Positions 29,685-39,975 are shown, numbered from the stretch's first letter. The stretch: DNA of 64,000 nt from Haemophilus haemolyticus (GCF_001679045.1 NZ_LYCK01000001.1:225861-289860), one strand, 5' to 3'. Notes: generated by a model from the letters alone, not told the origin. A program made the numbers and translations.

Positions 29685-30872
29685 GTGCAAAATAATCGAC
29701 AAAAAAAAGGCGCAAATGCATTTGTTATTTCTATAGTGATGCACCTTGTTTTGTTTGGATTGTTGATTGTCAGCTCTTTCTACCATACAGTTGAAATTAT
29801 GGGTGGTGGTGAAGGTGATGGCGATGCAATGGGGGCAGTAATGGTTGATACTGGCTCTGCAGCGCAAGAATGGGGTAGAATTCAACAACAGAAAAAAGGG
29901 CAAGCGGATAAGCAGAAACGTCCAGAACCCGTTGTTGAAGAAAAACCGCCACAACCTAATCAAGAAGAGATTAAGCGTCAACAGGAAGTTCAACGACAAG
30001 AAGAGTTAAAGCGTCAGCAAGAACAGCAACGTCAGCAAGAAATAAAAAAACAACAAGAGCAAGCTCGTCAAGAATCGTTGGAAAAACAGAAGCAAGCTGA
30101 AGAGGCTAAGGCTAAACAAGCGGCTGAAGCTGCAAAATTAAAAGCAGATGCAGAGGCTAAACGTTTAGCTGCAGCAGCAAAACAAGCTGAAGAAGAGGCC
30201 AAAGCTAAAGCGGCAGAACTTGCAGCACAAAAAGCAAAACAAGAAGCTGAAGCCAAGGCAAAAGCAGAGGCTAAAGCGAAAGCTGAAGCTGATGCAAAAG
30301 CTAAAGCAGCTGCTGACGCTAAGGCAAAAGCTGAAGCCGATGTAAAAGCTAAAGCCGCTGCTGATGCTAAGGCAAAAGCTGAAGCCGATTCAAAAGCTAA
30401 AGCCGCAGCTGATGCTAAAGCAAAAGCAGATGCAGAGGCGAAAGCTAAAGCGGATGCAGCAAAACGAAAAGCTGACCAAGCCAGTTTAGATGATTTCTTA
30501 AATGGCGGAGATATTGGTGGCGGTAGTGCATCTAAAGGCGGAAATGCGAATAAAGGTGGAACACAAGGTAGCGGTGCTGCGCTTGGTTCTGGCGATGGTG
30601 GCAAAGTAGGAGATCAATACGCTGGAGTAATTAAGAAAGAGATTCAACGTCGTTTCTTAAAAGATCCAAGTTTTGCTGGAAAAGTTTGTCGTATTAAAAT
30701 TCAATTGAGTCGAGATGGAACAATCTTGGGATATCAAAAAATTTCAGGTCCTGATGATATTTGTACAGCAGCATTAAGTGCGGTGGCTAGAACGAAAAAA
30801 GTTCCAGCAGCTCCATCGGATGCTATCTATGAGAAATATAAATCGCCAATTATTGACTTTGATATTCGATAA
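29685..30872 (+). CDS. tolA: Tol-Pal bridging protein TolA
   Basis: A 395-residue protein. An N-terminal span (~13-33) is followed by a long Ala/Lys/Glu helical domain (~65-265), a Gly-rich linker (GGDIGGGSASKGG...), and the C-terminal globular domain with two Cys. It crosses the periplasm to reach TolB and Pal during division. The start is GTG 29685 behind AGGT. The helical domain includes 48-base tandem repeats, so its length may vary between strains. Confidence 0.96.
   Translation: MQNNRQKKGANAFVISIVMHLVLFGLLIVSSFYHTVEIMGGGEGDGDAMGAVMVDTGSAAQEWGRIQQQKKGQADKQKRPEPVVEEKPPQPNQEEIKRQQEVQRQEELKRQQEQQRQQEIKKQQEQARQESLEKQKQAEEAKAKQAAEAAKLKADAEAKRLAAAAKQAEEEAKAKAAELAAQKAKQEAEAKAKAEAKAKAEADAKAKAAADAKAKAEADVKAKAAADAKAKAEADSKAKAAADAKAKADAEAKAKADAAKRKADQASLDDFLNGGDIGGGSASKGGNANKGGTQGSGAALGSGDGGKVGDQYAGVIKKEIQRRFLKDPSFAGKVCRIKIQLSRDGTILGYQKISGPDDICTAALSAVARTKKVPAAPSDAIYEKYKSPIIDFDIR
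30270..30418 (+). repeat. 48-base tandem repeats in tolA
   Basis: About three copies of a 16-codon unit of the type AKAKAEADxKAKAAAD. The stretch beginning GCTAAGGCAAAAGC recurs at 30318 and 30366, exactly 48 bases apart, with few changes. Confidence 0.8.
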
Positions 30873-30913
30873 TTCTTTAGAAAAATTTATTGTTAAATTT
30901 TAAAGGTAACAAA

Positions 30914-32197
30914 ATGAAATTATTAAAACGTTTAGTGAGCGTATTAGCGATTGTACTTGCTGTTGCAAACAATGCATTCGCTGATGATGAAGTTCGCATT
31001 GTAATTGATGAAGGGGTTGATGGTGCACGTCCTATAGCTGTTGTGCCGTTTGCTGGATCTGCACCGGAAGATATTAGCAAAATTGTTGCTGATGATTTAC
31101 GTAACAGTGGTAAATTTAATCCTATTGCAGTGTCTCAGATGCCTCAACGTCCAACTTCAGCAGCTGAAGTAAATCCTGAAGCTTGGTCTAATATTGGCAT
31201 TGACGCAATTGTGGTCGGACAAGTTGTTCCGTCTGGTAATGGTTATAGTATTACTTATCAATTAATTGACACCGTTGGTGCATCAGGTACGCCAGGAGCT
31301 GTATTAATGCAAAATAGTTATACAGTGACAAATAAATGGTTACGCTATGGTGCTCATACTGTTAGTGATGAAGTTTTTGAAAAATTAACTGCGATCCGTG
31401 GTGCCTTTAGAACTCGTATCGCTTATGTTGTGCAAAAAAATGGCGGTTCACAACCCTATGAAGTGCGTGTTGCAGACTACGATGGCTATAATCAATTTAT
31501 CGTAAATCGTAGCTCTCAACCAATTATGTCACCAGCTTGGTCTCCAGATGGTCAACGTTTAGCGTATGTATCTTTTGAAAATAAAAAATCACAACTTGTT
31601 GTACAAGATTTAAATTCTGGTGCTCGCAAAGTGGTGGCTTCTTTCCCTGGACATAATGGTGCTCCTGCATTCTCTCCAGATGGTTCACGTTTAGCCTTCG
31701 CCTCTTCACAGGATGGCTCATTAAATATTTACGTGATGAGTTCTCACGGCGGTGCTCCGACTCAATTAACTCGTGGTGCAGGTAATAATACAGAACCATC
31801 TTGGTCTCCGGACGGTAGCTCAATTTTATTTACATCCGATAGAAGTGGTTCACCACAAGTTTATCGTATGAGTGCAAACGGTGGTGGTGCAACACCGGTT
31901 GGTGGTCGCGGTAGTGCACAAATTAGCGCTGATGGCAAAACCCTTGTGATGATTAATGGAAACAATAATGTTGTTAAACAAGATCTCACATCTGGTGCAT
32001 CAGAAGTACTTAGTACATCTTTCTTAGGCGAAAGTCCAAGTCTTTCACCAAATGGAATTATGATTATTTATAGCTCTACACAAGGCTTAGGAAAGGTGCT
32101 ACAATTAGTTTCTGCAGATGGTCGCTTCAAAGCGAGCCTTCCAGGAAGTAATGGCCAAGTGAAATTTCCTGCTTGGTCGCCATACTTAACTAAATAA
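30914..32197 (+). CDS. tolB: Periplasmic Tol-Pal protein TolB
   Basis: A 427-residue periplasmic protein with a signal peptide cleaved after NNAFA (~residue 23). The N-terminal TolB domain is followed by a six-bladed beta-propeller; blade motifs [30 protein letters not shown] and [15 protein letters not shown] are visible. It links TolA and Pal. ATG 30914 follows AAAGGTAAC; the in-frame start eight codons upstream is rejected. Confidence 0.97.
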   Translation: MKLLKRLVSVLAIVLAVANNAFADDEVRIVIDEGVDGARPIAVVPFAGSAPEDISKIVADDLRNSGKFNPIAVSQMPQRPTSAAEVNPEAWSNIGIDAIVVGQVVPSGNGYSITYQLIDTVGASGTPGAVLMQNSYTVTNKWLRYGAHTVSDEVFEKLTAIRGAFRTRIAYVVQKNGGSQPYEVRVADYDGYNQFIVNRSSQPIMSPAWSPDGQRLAYVSFENKKSQLVVQDLNSGARKVVASFPGHNGAPAFSPDGSRLAFASSQDGSLNIYVMSSHGGAPTQLTRGAGNNTEPSWSPDGSSILFTSDRSGSPQVYRMSANGGGATPVGGRGSAQISADGKTLVMINGNNNVVKQDLTSGASEVLSTSFLGESPSLSPNGIMIIYSSTQGLGKVLQLVSADGRFKASLPGSNGQVKFPAWSPYLTK

Positions 32198-32222
32198 AGA
32201 AAACTCATTGAGGAGAAATCTA

Positions 32223-32684
32223 ATGAACAAATTTGTTAAATCATTATTAGTTGCAGGTTCTGTAGCTGCATTAGCTGCTTGTAGTTCATCTAACAACGAT
32301 GCTGCAGGCAATGGCGCAGGCCAAACTTTTGGCGGTTACTCTGTTTCTGATCTTCAACAACGTTACAATACCGTATATTTCGGTTTTGACAAATACAACA
32401 TCGAAGGTGAATACGTTCAAATCTTAGATGCACACGCAGCATATTTAAATGCAACTCCAGCTGCTAAAGTATTAGTAGAAGGTAACACTGATGAACGCGG
32501 TACACCAGAATACAACATCGCGTTAGGTCAACGTCGTGCAGATGCAGTTAAAGGTTATTTAGCTGGTAAAGGTGTTGATGCTGGTAAATTAGGCACAGTA
32601 TCTTACGGTGAAGAAAAACCTGCAGTATTAGGTCACGATGAAGCTGCATATTCTAAAAACCGTCGTGCAGTGTTAGCATACTAA
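32223..32684 (+). CDS. pal: Peptidoglycan-associated lipoprotein Pal (P6)
   Basis: A 153-residue outer-membrane lipoprotein, the H. influenzae P6 antigen. The signal peptide ends in lipobox LAAC. The OmpA-like domain carries [13 protein letters not shown] and GQRRADAVK, which bind diaminopimelate in peptidoglycan. ATG 32223 follows GAGGAG. E. coli has cpoB next; here a terminator and tRNA genes follow instead. Confidence 0.98.
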   Translation: MNKFVKSLLVAGSVAALAACSSSNNDAAGNGAGQTFGGYSVSDLQQRYNTVYFGFDKYNIEGEYVQILDAHAAYLNATPAAKVLVEGNTDERGTPEYNIALGQRRADAVKGYLAGKGVDAGKLGTVSYGEEKPAVLGHDEAAYSKNRRAVLAY

Positions 32685-32707
32685 TTCTTAGTATTTCTAA
32701 TGCTTGA

Positions 32708-32745
32708 AAAACAGGATCCATTTTTATTGGATCCTGTTTTGTTTT
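32708..32745 (+). terminator. Terminator of the tol-pal operon
   Basis: AAAACAGGATCC pairs with GGATCCTGTTTT around a nine-base loop, followed by GTTTTC. Confidence 0.88.
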
Positions 32746-32837
32746 CATCGTTTGTAATTTAACCAATTAGTTTGAAAGAATGAATTTATTCTTTTGATTC
32801 TAAAATAAATGCGCTATCATTAATTCATCAACACAGT

Positions 32838-32913
32838 GGGTCGTTAGCTCAGTCGGTAGAGCAGCGGACTTTTAATCCGTTGGTCGAAGGTTCGAATCCT
32901 TCACGACCCACCA
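32838..32913 (+). tRNA. tRNA-Lys(UUU)
   Basis: 76 bases with CCA encoded. The acceptor arm GGGTCGT pairs with ACGACCC, the anticodon TTT lies in loop CTTTTAA, and the T loop is TTCGAAT. Confidence 0.97.
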
Positions 32914-32936
32914 CTCTCTGATTTAGTTGTCCAGTT

Positions 32937-33012
32937 GGGTTGTTAGCTCAGTTGGTAGAGCAGCGGACTCTTAATCCGTCGGTCGAGAGTTCGAGCCTCT
33001 CACAACCCACCA
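32937..33012 (+). tRNA. tRNA-Lys(CUU)
   Basis: 76 bases with CCA encoded. The acceptor arm GGGTTGT pairs with ACAACCC and the anticodon CTT lies in loop CTCTTAA. It reads AAG only. It lies 23 bases after tRNA-Lys(UUU) and is similar but not identical, so it is probably an old duplicate with a shifted anticodon. Confidence 0.95.
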
Positions 33013-33128
33013 TTCTTATTTTTATTATTCATCTCTAATATTTTAAATTTCTTTAATTTGCTTAAATTCTTGACTATTTTTAGCGGTTATTGTGGTAGAA
33101 TATCCTTAAATTTTAGTCGGGCATCATT

Positions 33129-33848
33129 ATGTTGGAAAATATTCGTATTGTTTTAATTGAGACTTCGCATAGCGGTAATATTGGTTCTGCTGCTAGAGCA
33201 ATGAAAACAATGGGATTGACCAAGCTTTGTCTTGTTTCACCAAAATCCGTTGATGAACAATCTTATGCTCTTTCAGCTGGCGCAGAAGATATTGTAAAAA
33301 ATGCTAGAGTTGTCGATAGTTTTGATGAAGCCGTCGATGATTGCTCTTTGGTAATTGGAACAAGTGCTCGTTTACGTCATTTACAAAGTACCTTGATCGA
33401 GCCTCGAGAATGCTCGGAGAAAGTTGTAGCGCATGAAGGCAAGATAGCTATTGTATTTGGTCGTGAACGTATTGGATTAACGAATGAAGAGTTGTTGAAA
33501 TGTCATTATCATTTGAATATTCCGGCTAATCCTGATTATTCTTCTTTAAATTTGGCAATGGCGGTACAGTTGGTAAGCTATGAATTACGCATGGCATTTT
33601 TAGCTCAAGATAAGAAGGAAAATTCACTTTCTTTAATAGAACAAAACTATCCAACTGCAGAACAACTCGCTTATTTTTTTGAGCATACTGAGCGTGTATA
33701 TCAGTCACTCGGGTTCATTCAAAATCAAGGTGTTATGCAAAAATTAAAGCGTTTATATTATCGCGCTCAACTTGAAAAAAATGAATTAAATATTTTAAAT
33801 GGCATGCTAAGTGCGGTCGAAAAACGGATTGATCTTGATTTAGATTAA
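33129..33848 (+). CDS. trmJ: tRNA (cytidine/uridine-2'-O) methyltransferase TrmJ
   Basis: A 239-residue SPOUT methyltransferase acting on tRNA position 32. The knot motifs ETSHSGNIGSAARAMKTMG, FGRERIGLTNEEL and NPDYSSLNLAMAVQLV are present. It lies directly before iscR as in E. coli. The isc promoter and its IscR site begin within its last codon. Confidence 0.95.
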   Translation: MLENIRIVLIETSHSGNIGSAARAMKTMGLTKLCLVSPKSVDEQSYALSAGAEDIVKNARVVDSFDEAVDDCSLVIGTSARLRHLQSTLIEPRECSEKVVAHEGKIAIVFGRERIGLTNEELLKCHYHLNIPANPDYSSLNLAMAVQLVSYELRMAFLAQDKKENSLSLIEQNYPTAEQLAYFFEHTERVYQSLGFIQNQGVMQKLKRLYYRAQLEKNELNILNGMLSAVEKRIDLDLD

Positions 33849-33876
33849 TTGACTGATTTAGTAGGATATGTAAATA
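33845..33876 (+). promoter_or_regulatory. isc promoter with an IscR type 1 site
   Basis: The 25 bases at 33845-33869 fit the E. coli type 1 IscR consensus (ATASYYGACTRWWWYAGTCRRSTAT) at 21 positions, including GACT and AGT. TTGACT at 33849-33854 and TAAATA at 33871-33876 with a 16-base spacer form the promoter it covers, so holo-IscR should repress its own operon. Confidence 0.75.
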
Positions 33877-33904
33877 TTGCAATATCACTTTTTAGGAACA
33901 CTTT

Positions 33905-34360
33905 ATGAAACTTACATCGAAAGGTCGTTATGCAGTCACTGCGGTTTTAGATATCGCTTTAAATGCAGAAAAAGGTCCTGTGAGCCTTGCAGATATTTCT
34001 GAACGTCAACATATTTCGTTATCTTATTTAGAACAACTTTTTGCTAAATTACGTCGTGATGGATTAGTAAAAAGTGTTCGTGGACCTGGTGGAGGTTATC
34101 AGCTAGGTTTACCAAGTGATCAAATTTCAGTAGGAATGATTATTTCAGCGGTAAATGAAAATATTCATGTGACAAAATGTCTTGGTCGTGGAAATTGTCA
34201 AAATGGCGTAGAATGTTTAACTCATACATTGTGGGAAGATCTGAGTAATCGTATTGAAAGTTTTCTCAATGAAATTACTTTGGCTGAATTGGTGAGTAAA
34301 CGTGAGTCAAAACGCCAAAGTCATAGCGATTTTGAGAATTTATTAATTGTTAATCAATAA
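33905..34360 (+). CDS. iscR: Fe-S cluster-sensing repressor IscR
   Basis: A 151-residue Rrf2-family regulator. It has an N-terminal winged helix ([20 protein letters not shown]) and cluster ligands C92, C98 and C104 with H107 ([17 protein letters not shown]). In its [2Fe-2S] form it represses isc. It lies just after the IscR type 1 site. First gene of the Fe-S assembly operon. Confidence 0.97.
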   Translation: MKLTSKGRYAVTAVLDIALNAEKGPVSLADISERQHISLSYLEQLFAKLRRDGLVKSVRGPGGGYQLGLPSDQISVGMIISAVNENIHVTKCLGRGNCQNGVECLTHTLWEDLSNRIESFLNEITLAELVSKRESKRQSHSDFENLLIVNQ

Positions 34361-34431
34361 AGGAAAGTAGTCCGTACAGTGCAAAATGCATTAAAAGTGC
34401 GGTCAAATTTAGAATGATTTAGGAGTGAAAA

Positions 34432-35646
34432 ATGAAATTACCTATTTATTTAGACTATGCAGCAACTTGTCCTGTGGACGAGCGTGTTGCGAAAAAAATG
34501 ATGGAATTTTTAACCATTGACGGTACATTCGGTAACCCAGCTTCTCGCTCGCATAAATTTGGTTGGCAAGCAGAAGAAGCGGTTGACGTAGCTCGCAATC
34601 AAATTGCGGATCTTATTGGTGCCGATTCTCGTGAAATTGTGTTTACTTCTGGTGCGACAGAATCAGATAACCTTGCAATTAAAGGCGCTGCGCATTTTTA
34701 CCAAACTAAAGGTAAACATATCATCACTTGCAAAACTGAGCATAAAGCTGTCTTAGATACTTGTCGTCAATTAGAGCGCGAAGGTTTTGAAGTGACCTAT
34801 TTATCACCCGAGTCTGATGGTTTAATTGATTTAGAAAAATTTAAAGCAGCACTTCGTCCTGATACTATTTTAGTTTCAATTATGCATGCCAATAATGAAA
34901 TTGGTGTGTTGCAAGATATTAAAGCTATTGGTGAGCTTTGTCGTGAAAATAAAACGATTTTCCACGTAGATGCAACTCAAAGTGTGGGCAAAGTTGCGAT
35001 TAACTTGGAAGAGCTGCCAGTTGATTTATTATCTATGTCTAGCCATAAACTTTATGGGCCTAAAGGTATTGGTGCGTTATACGTTCGTCGTAAACCACGT
35101 ATTCGTTTAGAAGCGATTATTCATGGCGGTGGTCATGAACGTGGAATGCGTTCAGGTACATTACCTGTCCACCAAATCGTGGGAATGGGCGAGGCTTATC
35201 GAATTGCAAAAGAAGAAATGGCGTCAGAAATGCCACGTTTAAAAGCTCTTCGTGATCGTTTATATAATGGTTTAAAAGATATTGAAGAAACCTACGTAAA
35301 TGGCTCAATGGAGCACCGTTTAGATAGTAATTTAAATATTAGCTTTAACTATGTTGAAGGTGAATCTTTAATGATGGCGTTGCGTGATATCGCTGTATCT
35401 TCTGGTTCTGCTTGTACATCAGCTAGCCTAGAGCCATCTTATGTATTGCGCGCACTTGGTTTAAATGATGAATTGGCACACAGTTCAATTCGTTTTACAC
35501 TTGGCCGTTACACCACTGAAGAAGAAATTGATTACACTATTAATTTAGTAAAAGGTGCGGTGGAAAAACTTCGTGCATTATCGCCATTATGGGATATGTT
35601 TAAAGAAGGTATCGACCTTAGTACAATTGAGTGGTCTGCTCACTAG
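34432..35646 (+). CDS. iscS: Cysteine desulfurase IscS
   Basis: A 404-residue PLP enzyme that takes sulphur from cysteine for Fe-S clusters, thio-tRNA and cofactors. PLP lysine K206 is in [12 protein letters not shown] and the persulphide Cys C328 is in [14 protein letters not shown], both at the E. coli positions. It has a good GGAG site and an uptake sequence in the gap before it. Confidence 0.98.
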   Translation: MKLPIYLDYAATCPVDERVAKKMMEFLTIDGTFGNPASRSHKFGWQAEEAVDVARNQIADLIGADSREIVFTSGATESDNLAIKGAAHFYQTKGKHIITCKTEHKAVLDTCRQLEREGFEVTYLSPESDGLIDLEKFKAALRPDTILVSIMHANNEIGVLQDIKAIGELCRENKTIFHVDATQSVGKVAINLEELPVDLLSMSSHKLYGPKGIGALYVRRKPRIRLEAIIHGGGHERGMRSGTLPVHQIVGMGEAYRIAKEEMASEMPRLKALRDRLYNGLKDIEETYVNGSMEHRLDSNLNISFNYVEGESLMMALRDIAVSSGSACTSASLEPSYVLRALGLNDELAHSSIRFTLGRYTTEEEIDYTINLVKGAVEKLRALSPLWDMFKEGIDLSTIEWSAH

Positions 35647-35703
35647 GATTTAACTGCTATTATGAAATGGCGTTTCTCAAGGATTTAAAAAAGGAAAGTT
35701 AAA

Positions 35704-36087
35704 ATGGCTTATAGCGAAAAAGTAATCGATCATTATGAAAATCCGCGCAATGTGGGTTCTATGGATAAAAAAGATAGCAATGTTGGTACTGGCATGGTAG
35801 GTGCACCGGCTTGTGGTGATGTAATGCAGCTACAAATTAAAGTAAATGATAACGGCATTATTGAAGATGCAAAATTCAAGACTTATGGTTGTGGTTCTGC
35901 TATTGCATCTAGCTCATTAATTACAGAGTGGGTTAAAGGTAAATCTTTAGAAGAAGCAGGCGCAATCAAAAATAGCCAAATTGCAGAAGAGTTAGAATTG
36001 CCACCAGTGAAAGTACACTGTTCCATTTTAGCGGAAGATGCAATTAAAGCGGCAATTGCTGATTACAAATCCAAAAAAGGCGAATAA
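35704..36087 (+). CDS. iscU: Fe-S scaffold protein IscU
   Basis: A 127-residue scaffold with conserved cluster ligands C37, C63, C106 and the adjacent H105. The chaperone-recognition motif LPPVKVHC, read by HscA, is present. Clusters are built here from IscS sulphur. Confidence 0.98.
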   Translation: MAYSEKVIDHYENPRNVGSMDKKDSNVGTGMVGAPACGDVMQLQIKVNDNGIIEDAKFKTYGCGSAIASSSLITEWVKGKSLEEAGAIKNSQIAEELELPPVKVHCSILAEDAIKAAIADYKSKKGE

Positions 36088-36092
36088 TATGA

Positions 36093-36122
36093 AAAAGTGC
36101 GGTCGGTTTTGACCGCACTTTT
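36093..36122 (+). terminator. Inverted uptake pair between iscU and iscA
   Basis: AAAAGTGCGGTC pairs with GACCGCACTTTT around GGTTTT, with a short T-run. It may partly terminate and so lower iscA and later genes relative to iscRSU. Confidence 0.55.
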
Positions 36123-36140
36123 AGTGGTTTTGGGGGATAT

Positions 36141-36464
36141 ATGAGTATTACATTAACAGAAAAAGCCGCTCAACGAGTGAAAGCTTTTTTGGATAATCGT
36201 GGCAAAGGTATTGGCTTGCGTTTAGGAGTGAAAACATCAGGCTGTTCTGGATTAGCTTATGTGCTTGAATTTGTTGATGTCTTAAATGAAGAAGATCAAG
36301 TTTTTGAACAGCACGGTGTGAATATTATTGTTGATCCAAAAAGCTTAGTTTATCTCAATGGTATTGAGTTGGATTATGTGAAAGAAGGCTTAAATGAAGG
36401 CTTCAAATACAATAATCCAAATGTAAAAGAATCTTGTGGCTGTGGTGAAAGTTTCCATGTTTAA
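36141..36464 (+). CDS. iscA: A-type Fe-S carrier IscA
   Basis: A 107-residue A-type carrier with ligands C35, C99 and C101 (ESCGCGESF). It passes clusters or iron to target apoproteins. Start ATG 36141 follows GGGGGAT. Confidence 0.97.
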   Translation: MSITLTEKAAQRVKAFLDNRGKGIGLRLGVKTSGCSGLAYVLEFVDVLNEEDQVFEQHGVNIIVDPKSLVYLNGIELDYVKEGLNEGFKYNNPNVKESCGCGESFHV

Positions 36465-36476
36465 GGTAATAATCTG

Positions 36477-36998
36477 ATGTTAAATCCTTTTCAAATTTTT
36501 GATTTACCCATTGATTTTCAGTTAGATGAGAAGGCGCTAAATACACGTTATTTAGAATTACAAAAGACGCTACATCCAGATAATTTTGTATCAAGTAGTG
36601 CGTTAGAACAACGCGTTGCGATGCAAAAATCCACCGAAGTGAATGATGCCTTAAAAACGCTAAAAGACCCAATTTTGCGAGCGGAAGCTATCATTGCTAT
36701 TAATACTGGTGAGCGGATAGATCTTGAGCAAAAAAGCACACAAGATGTAGCGTTTTTAATACAACAGTTACAGTGGCGAGAACAACTAGAAGAACTTGAA
36801 GATCAGAAAGATGAAAAAGCATTAAACGCTTTTGCGAAAGAAATTAAACAAGAAACTCAGTCATTATTGACCGTACTTTCCGAGAGTCTGACATCCCAAC
36901 AATGGACGAAAGCATCTCAACTGTGTGATAAATTACGTTTTACTCGTAAGCTTTCTGAAGAAATTGAACGTGTAGAAGAACGCCTTTTTGAACTGTAA
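36477..36998 (+). CDS. hscB: Fe-S co-chaperone HscB
   Basis: A 173-residue J-domain protein with HPD at residues 33-35 (TLHPDNF) and a C-terminal helical domain that binds IscU. It delivers IscU to HscA and stimulates its ATPase. It lies 12 bases after iscA. Confidence 0.96.
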   Translation: MLNPFQIFDLPIDFQLDEKALNTRYLELQKTLHPDNFVSSSALEQRVAMQKSTEVNDALKTLKDPILRAEAIIAINTGERIDLEQKSTQDVAFLIQQLQWREQLEELEDQKDEKALNAFAKEIKQETQSLLTVLSESLTSQQWTKASQLCDKLRFTRKLSEEIERVEERLFEL

Positions 36999-37028
36999 TA
37001 GATCTATATCTCAATATCCCTTGATATT

Positions 37029-37715
37029 ATGCAAACTCTCGAACAATTAATATCTCCAGAAACTTCTGCTTGGCCTATACTTTCTCAATGGATTGAAAGT
37101 GCACGTAATCATTGTTATGTCATTAAAAAAGATCAATCAAGTGCAGAACGTGAACTTTTTACCATGCAAATGCCTACGTCATCACCAATGGGTGCAGTGA
37201 TTTATGAAACAGGTGGAATTTTAATTCATCATGGTTGGTTGCGTATTTTAGGTTCAGGAAGTTTTAAATTACCGCGTGGATTGATGGATTGGAATTTTAG
37301 TAAGTCTTTTAATGAGTCTGGTGAAAAACCAAAGTATTTATTGGTTGCAGATGATGTGATCGGCGGTTACTTTGCATTAAATGGTGGTTCGTTAGGCGAT
37401 AACTTTGGCAAAATTTATTATTTTTCACCAAAAGATCTCACTTGGCATAATTTAAATTTTACTTATACAGAATTTTTAGCTTGGGCATTGAATGGTGATT
37501 TAGAGGCTTTTTATCAAGGTCTATTTTGGCAAAATTGGCAAGATGATGTGAAACAATTGGATGGTAATCAAATTTTTGTATTCACGCCCGACTTAAGCGA
37601 AGATAGAAAAATAGCGATTGATGAATGTCAAAAACATGAAGTCAATATTGAAACACATTACCAAGCAAGTTTTGCAGAAAAAAATAAATTTGATTTGGCG
37701 TATTCCGTCGCATAA
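37029..37715 (+). CDS. DUF2625-like protein inside the isc operon
   Basis: A 228-residue soluble protein without signal or membrane segment. It carries the DUF2625-type core GAVIYETGGILIHHGWLRILGSGSFKLPRGLMDWN and LLVADDVIGGYFALNGGSLGD...IYYFSPKDLTWHNL, related in style to SMI1/KNR4-like proteins. No enzyme motif is visible. It lies 30 bases after hscB and 18 before hscA in the same orientation, splitting hscBA, which are adjacent in E. coli. A link to Fe-S work is only positional; an immunity-like role is another possibility. Confidence 0.75.
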   Translation: MQTLEQLISPETSAWPILSQWIESARNHCYVIKKDQSSAERELFTMQMPTSSPMGAVIYETGGILIHHGWLRILGSGSFKLPRGLMDWNFSKSFNESGEKPKYLLVADDVIGGYFALNGGSLGDNFGKIYYFSPKDLTWHNLNFTYTEFLAWALNGDLEAFYQGLFWQNWQDDVKQLDGNQIFVFTPDLSEDRKIAIDECQKHEVNIETHYQASFAEKNKFDLAYSVA

Positions 37716-37733
37716 CCAGTAGAAAAATAGTAT

Positions 37734-39593
37734 ATGGCATTATTACAAATTTCAGAACCAGGACAAGCTGCTGCACCGCATCAACATCGTTTAGCCGTTG
37801 GGATTGATTTGGGAACAACCAATTCTTTGGTTGCATCCGTGCGCAGTGGGCAATCCGTGATTCTTAATGATGAACAAGAACGTAGCCTTGTGCCGTCAGT
37901 TGTTCATTATGGCGTTGAAGAGAAGAAAGTTGGTTTAGAAGCTTTTGAACAAGCCTCACTTGATCCAAAAAATACGGTAATTTCTGTAAAACGCCTAATT
38001 GGTCGCAGTCTTGCAGATGTTCAGTCTCGTTATTCTAGTTTGCCTTATGAATTTGTGGCGAGTGAAAATGGATTACCTTTAATTGTTACGGCACAGGGAC
38101 CAAAAAGTCCAATTGAAGTATCCTCAGATATTTTATCGCGTTTAAATCATATTGCAGAACAACGCCTTGGTGGCGAGCTTTCTGGGGTTGTGATTACGGT
38201 TCCAGCTTATTTCGATGATGCTCAACGTCAAAGCACTAAGGATGCTGCGCGTTTAGCTGGGCTAAATGTATTACGCTTATTGAATGAACCCACTGCAGCC
38301 GCAGTCGCTTATGGATTAGATAGCGGGCAGGAAGGGATTATTGCTGTTTATGATTTAGGTGGAGGTACATTTGATATTTCAATTTTACGTTTATCAAAAG
38401 GTGTCTTTGAAGTCCTAGCAACGGGTGGCGATACTGCGCTAGGTGGAGATGATTTTGATCATTTAATTGCAGATTGGGTCGTTGAACAAACCCAACTAAA
38501 ACCACAAACCCCAAATCAACAGCGCGAACTGATAATCCTTGCGAACCAAGCCAAAATAGCTTTAAGTAATGAAAAAAGTGCGGTGATTTCTTGGCAGAAT
38601 TGTTCAGTAGAAATTTCACGAGAACAATTTAATGCGTTGATTCATTCACTTGTAAAACGTTCACTGTTAACTTGTCGCCGAGCTTTGAAAGATGCCAACG
38701 TTGAATCTGAAGAAGTGCAAGCTGTGGTGATGGTTGGTGGTTCAACTAGAGTGCCATACGTACGAGAACAAGTTGGCGAGTTTTTTGGTAAAACACCACT
38801 CACTTCCATTGATCCAGATAAAGTTGTGGCACTAGGTGCCGCAATTCAAGCGGATATTTTGGTCGGTAACAAAACTGATTCTGATATGTTGTTGCTCGAT
38901 GTCGTGCCGCTTTCTTTAGGCATTGAGACGATGGGTGGATTAGTGGAAAAAATTATTCCACGTAACACAACAATTCCTGTTGCTCGTGCACAAGAGTTTA
39001 CTACTTTCAAAGATGGCCAAACAGCAATGACTGTTCATGTTGTACAAGGTGAACGTGAGCTGGTAGATGATTGTCGTTCTTTAGGGCGTTTTACTCTACG
39101 AGGTATTCCGGCAATGGCTGCGGGTGCCGCTCATATTCGAGTGACTTATCAAGTCGATGCGGATGGTTTATTAAGTGTGACTGCAATGGAAAAATCGACG
39201 AAAGTGCAGGCATCAATCCAAATTAAACCTTCTTATGGTTTAACCGATGAAGAAGTGACAGCAATGATAAAATCTTCTTTTGATAATGCGCAAGAGGATT
39301 TACAAGCTCGTGAATTAGCAGAGCAACGAGTAGAAGCAGATCGAGTGATTGAAAGCGTAATTGTTGCGTTACAAGCAGATGGAGCTGAATTGCTTAGCAC
39401 AGAAGAGTTTCATCATATTGAAAGTGTGTTAAAACAATTAATGGATGTAAAACAAGGTTCAGATCGTGATGCAATTGCACAAGGCATTAAAGCCTTGGAT
39501 ATCGCTACTCAAGAATTTGCAGCACGTCGAATGAATGCATCAATTAATAAAGCTTTGACAGGCAAAAATTTGTCAGATATTGAAAAACCGTAA
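37734..39593 (+). CDS. hscA: Fe-S assembly chaperone HscA
   Basis: A 619-residue Hsp70 specialised for IscU. The ATPase domain begins [13 protein letters not shown] and includes [13 protein letters not shown]. The substrate domain and a C-terminal lid complete it. It releases clusters from IscU with HscB. Start ATG 37734. Confidence 0.97.
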   Translation: MALLQISEPGQAAAPHQHRLAVGIDLGTTNSLVASVRSGQSVILNDEQERSLVPSVVHYGVEEKKVGLEAFEQASLDPKNTVISVKRLIGRSLADVQSRYSSLPYEFVASENGLPLIVTAQGPKSPIEVSSDILSRLNHIAEQRLGGELSGVVITVPAYFDDAQRQSTKDAARLAGLNVLRLLNEPTAAAVAYGLDSGQEGIIAVYDLGGGTFDISILRLSKGVFEVLATGGDTALGGDDFDHLIADWVVEQTQLKPQTPNQQRELIILANQAKIALSNEKSAVISWQNCSVEISREQFNALIHSLVKRSLLTCRRALKDANVESEEVQAVVMVGGSTRVPYVREQVGEFFGKTPLTSIDPDKVVALGAAIQADILVGNKTDSDMLLLDVVPLSLGIETMGGLVEKIIPRNTTIPVARAQEFTTFKDGQTAMTVHVVQGERELVDDCRSLGRFTLRGIPAMAAGAAHIRVTYQVDADGLLSVTAMEKSTKVQASIQIKPSYGLTDEEVTAMIKSSFDNAQEDLQARELAEQRVEADRVIESVIVALQADGAELLSTEEFHHIESVLKQLMDVKQGSDRDAIAQGIKALDIATQEFAARRMNASINKALTGKNLSDIEKP

Positions 39594-39633
39594 AAGTGCG
39601 GTCAGATTATTAAATAATTTTGAGGAAAGTGTT

Positions 39634-39975
39634 ATGCCAAAAGTGATTTTTTTACCTAATGAAGAATTTTGTCCCGAAGGTATGGTGGTTGATGCGGCTA
39701 CAGGTGATAATTTATTAGAAGTTGCACACAATGCAGGAGTAGAAATTCATCATGCTTGTGATGGCTCCTGTGCTTGTACAACCTGCCATGTGATTATCCG
39801 TGAAGGTTTTGACTCTCTAAATGAAACGAGTGATCAAGAAGAAGATATGCTGGATAAAGCTTGGGGATTAGAAATGGATAGTCGTTTATCTTGCCAATGT
39901 GTAGTGGGAGATGAAGATCTTGTGGTAGAAATTCCGAAATATAACATTAACCATGCCAATGAGGCTGCCCACTAA
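39634..39975 (+). CDS. fdx: [2Fe-2S] ferredoxin Fdx
   Basis: A 113-residue adrenodoxin-type ferredoxin with cluster ligands C42, C48, C51 and C87. It supplies electrons for cluster assembly. ATG 39634 follows GAGGAAAG; the open frame upstream to 39580 overlaps the end of hscA and is rejected. Confidence 0.96.
   Translation: MPKVIFLPNEEFCPEGMVVDAATGDNLLEVAHNAGVEIHHACDGSCACTTCHVIIREGFDSLNETSDQEEDMLDKAWGLEMDSRLSCQCVVGDEDLVVEIPKYNINHANEAAH

Noticed and set aside
30068..30604. A 178-codon minus-strand frame opposite tolA
   Set aside because: It is the mirror of the Ala/Lys/Glu repeats, giving an Ala/Ser/Phe-rich product with no ribosome site.
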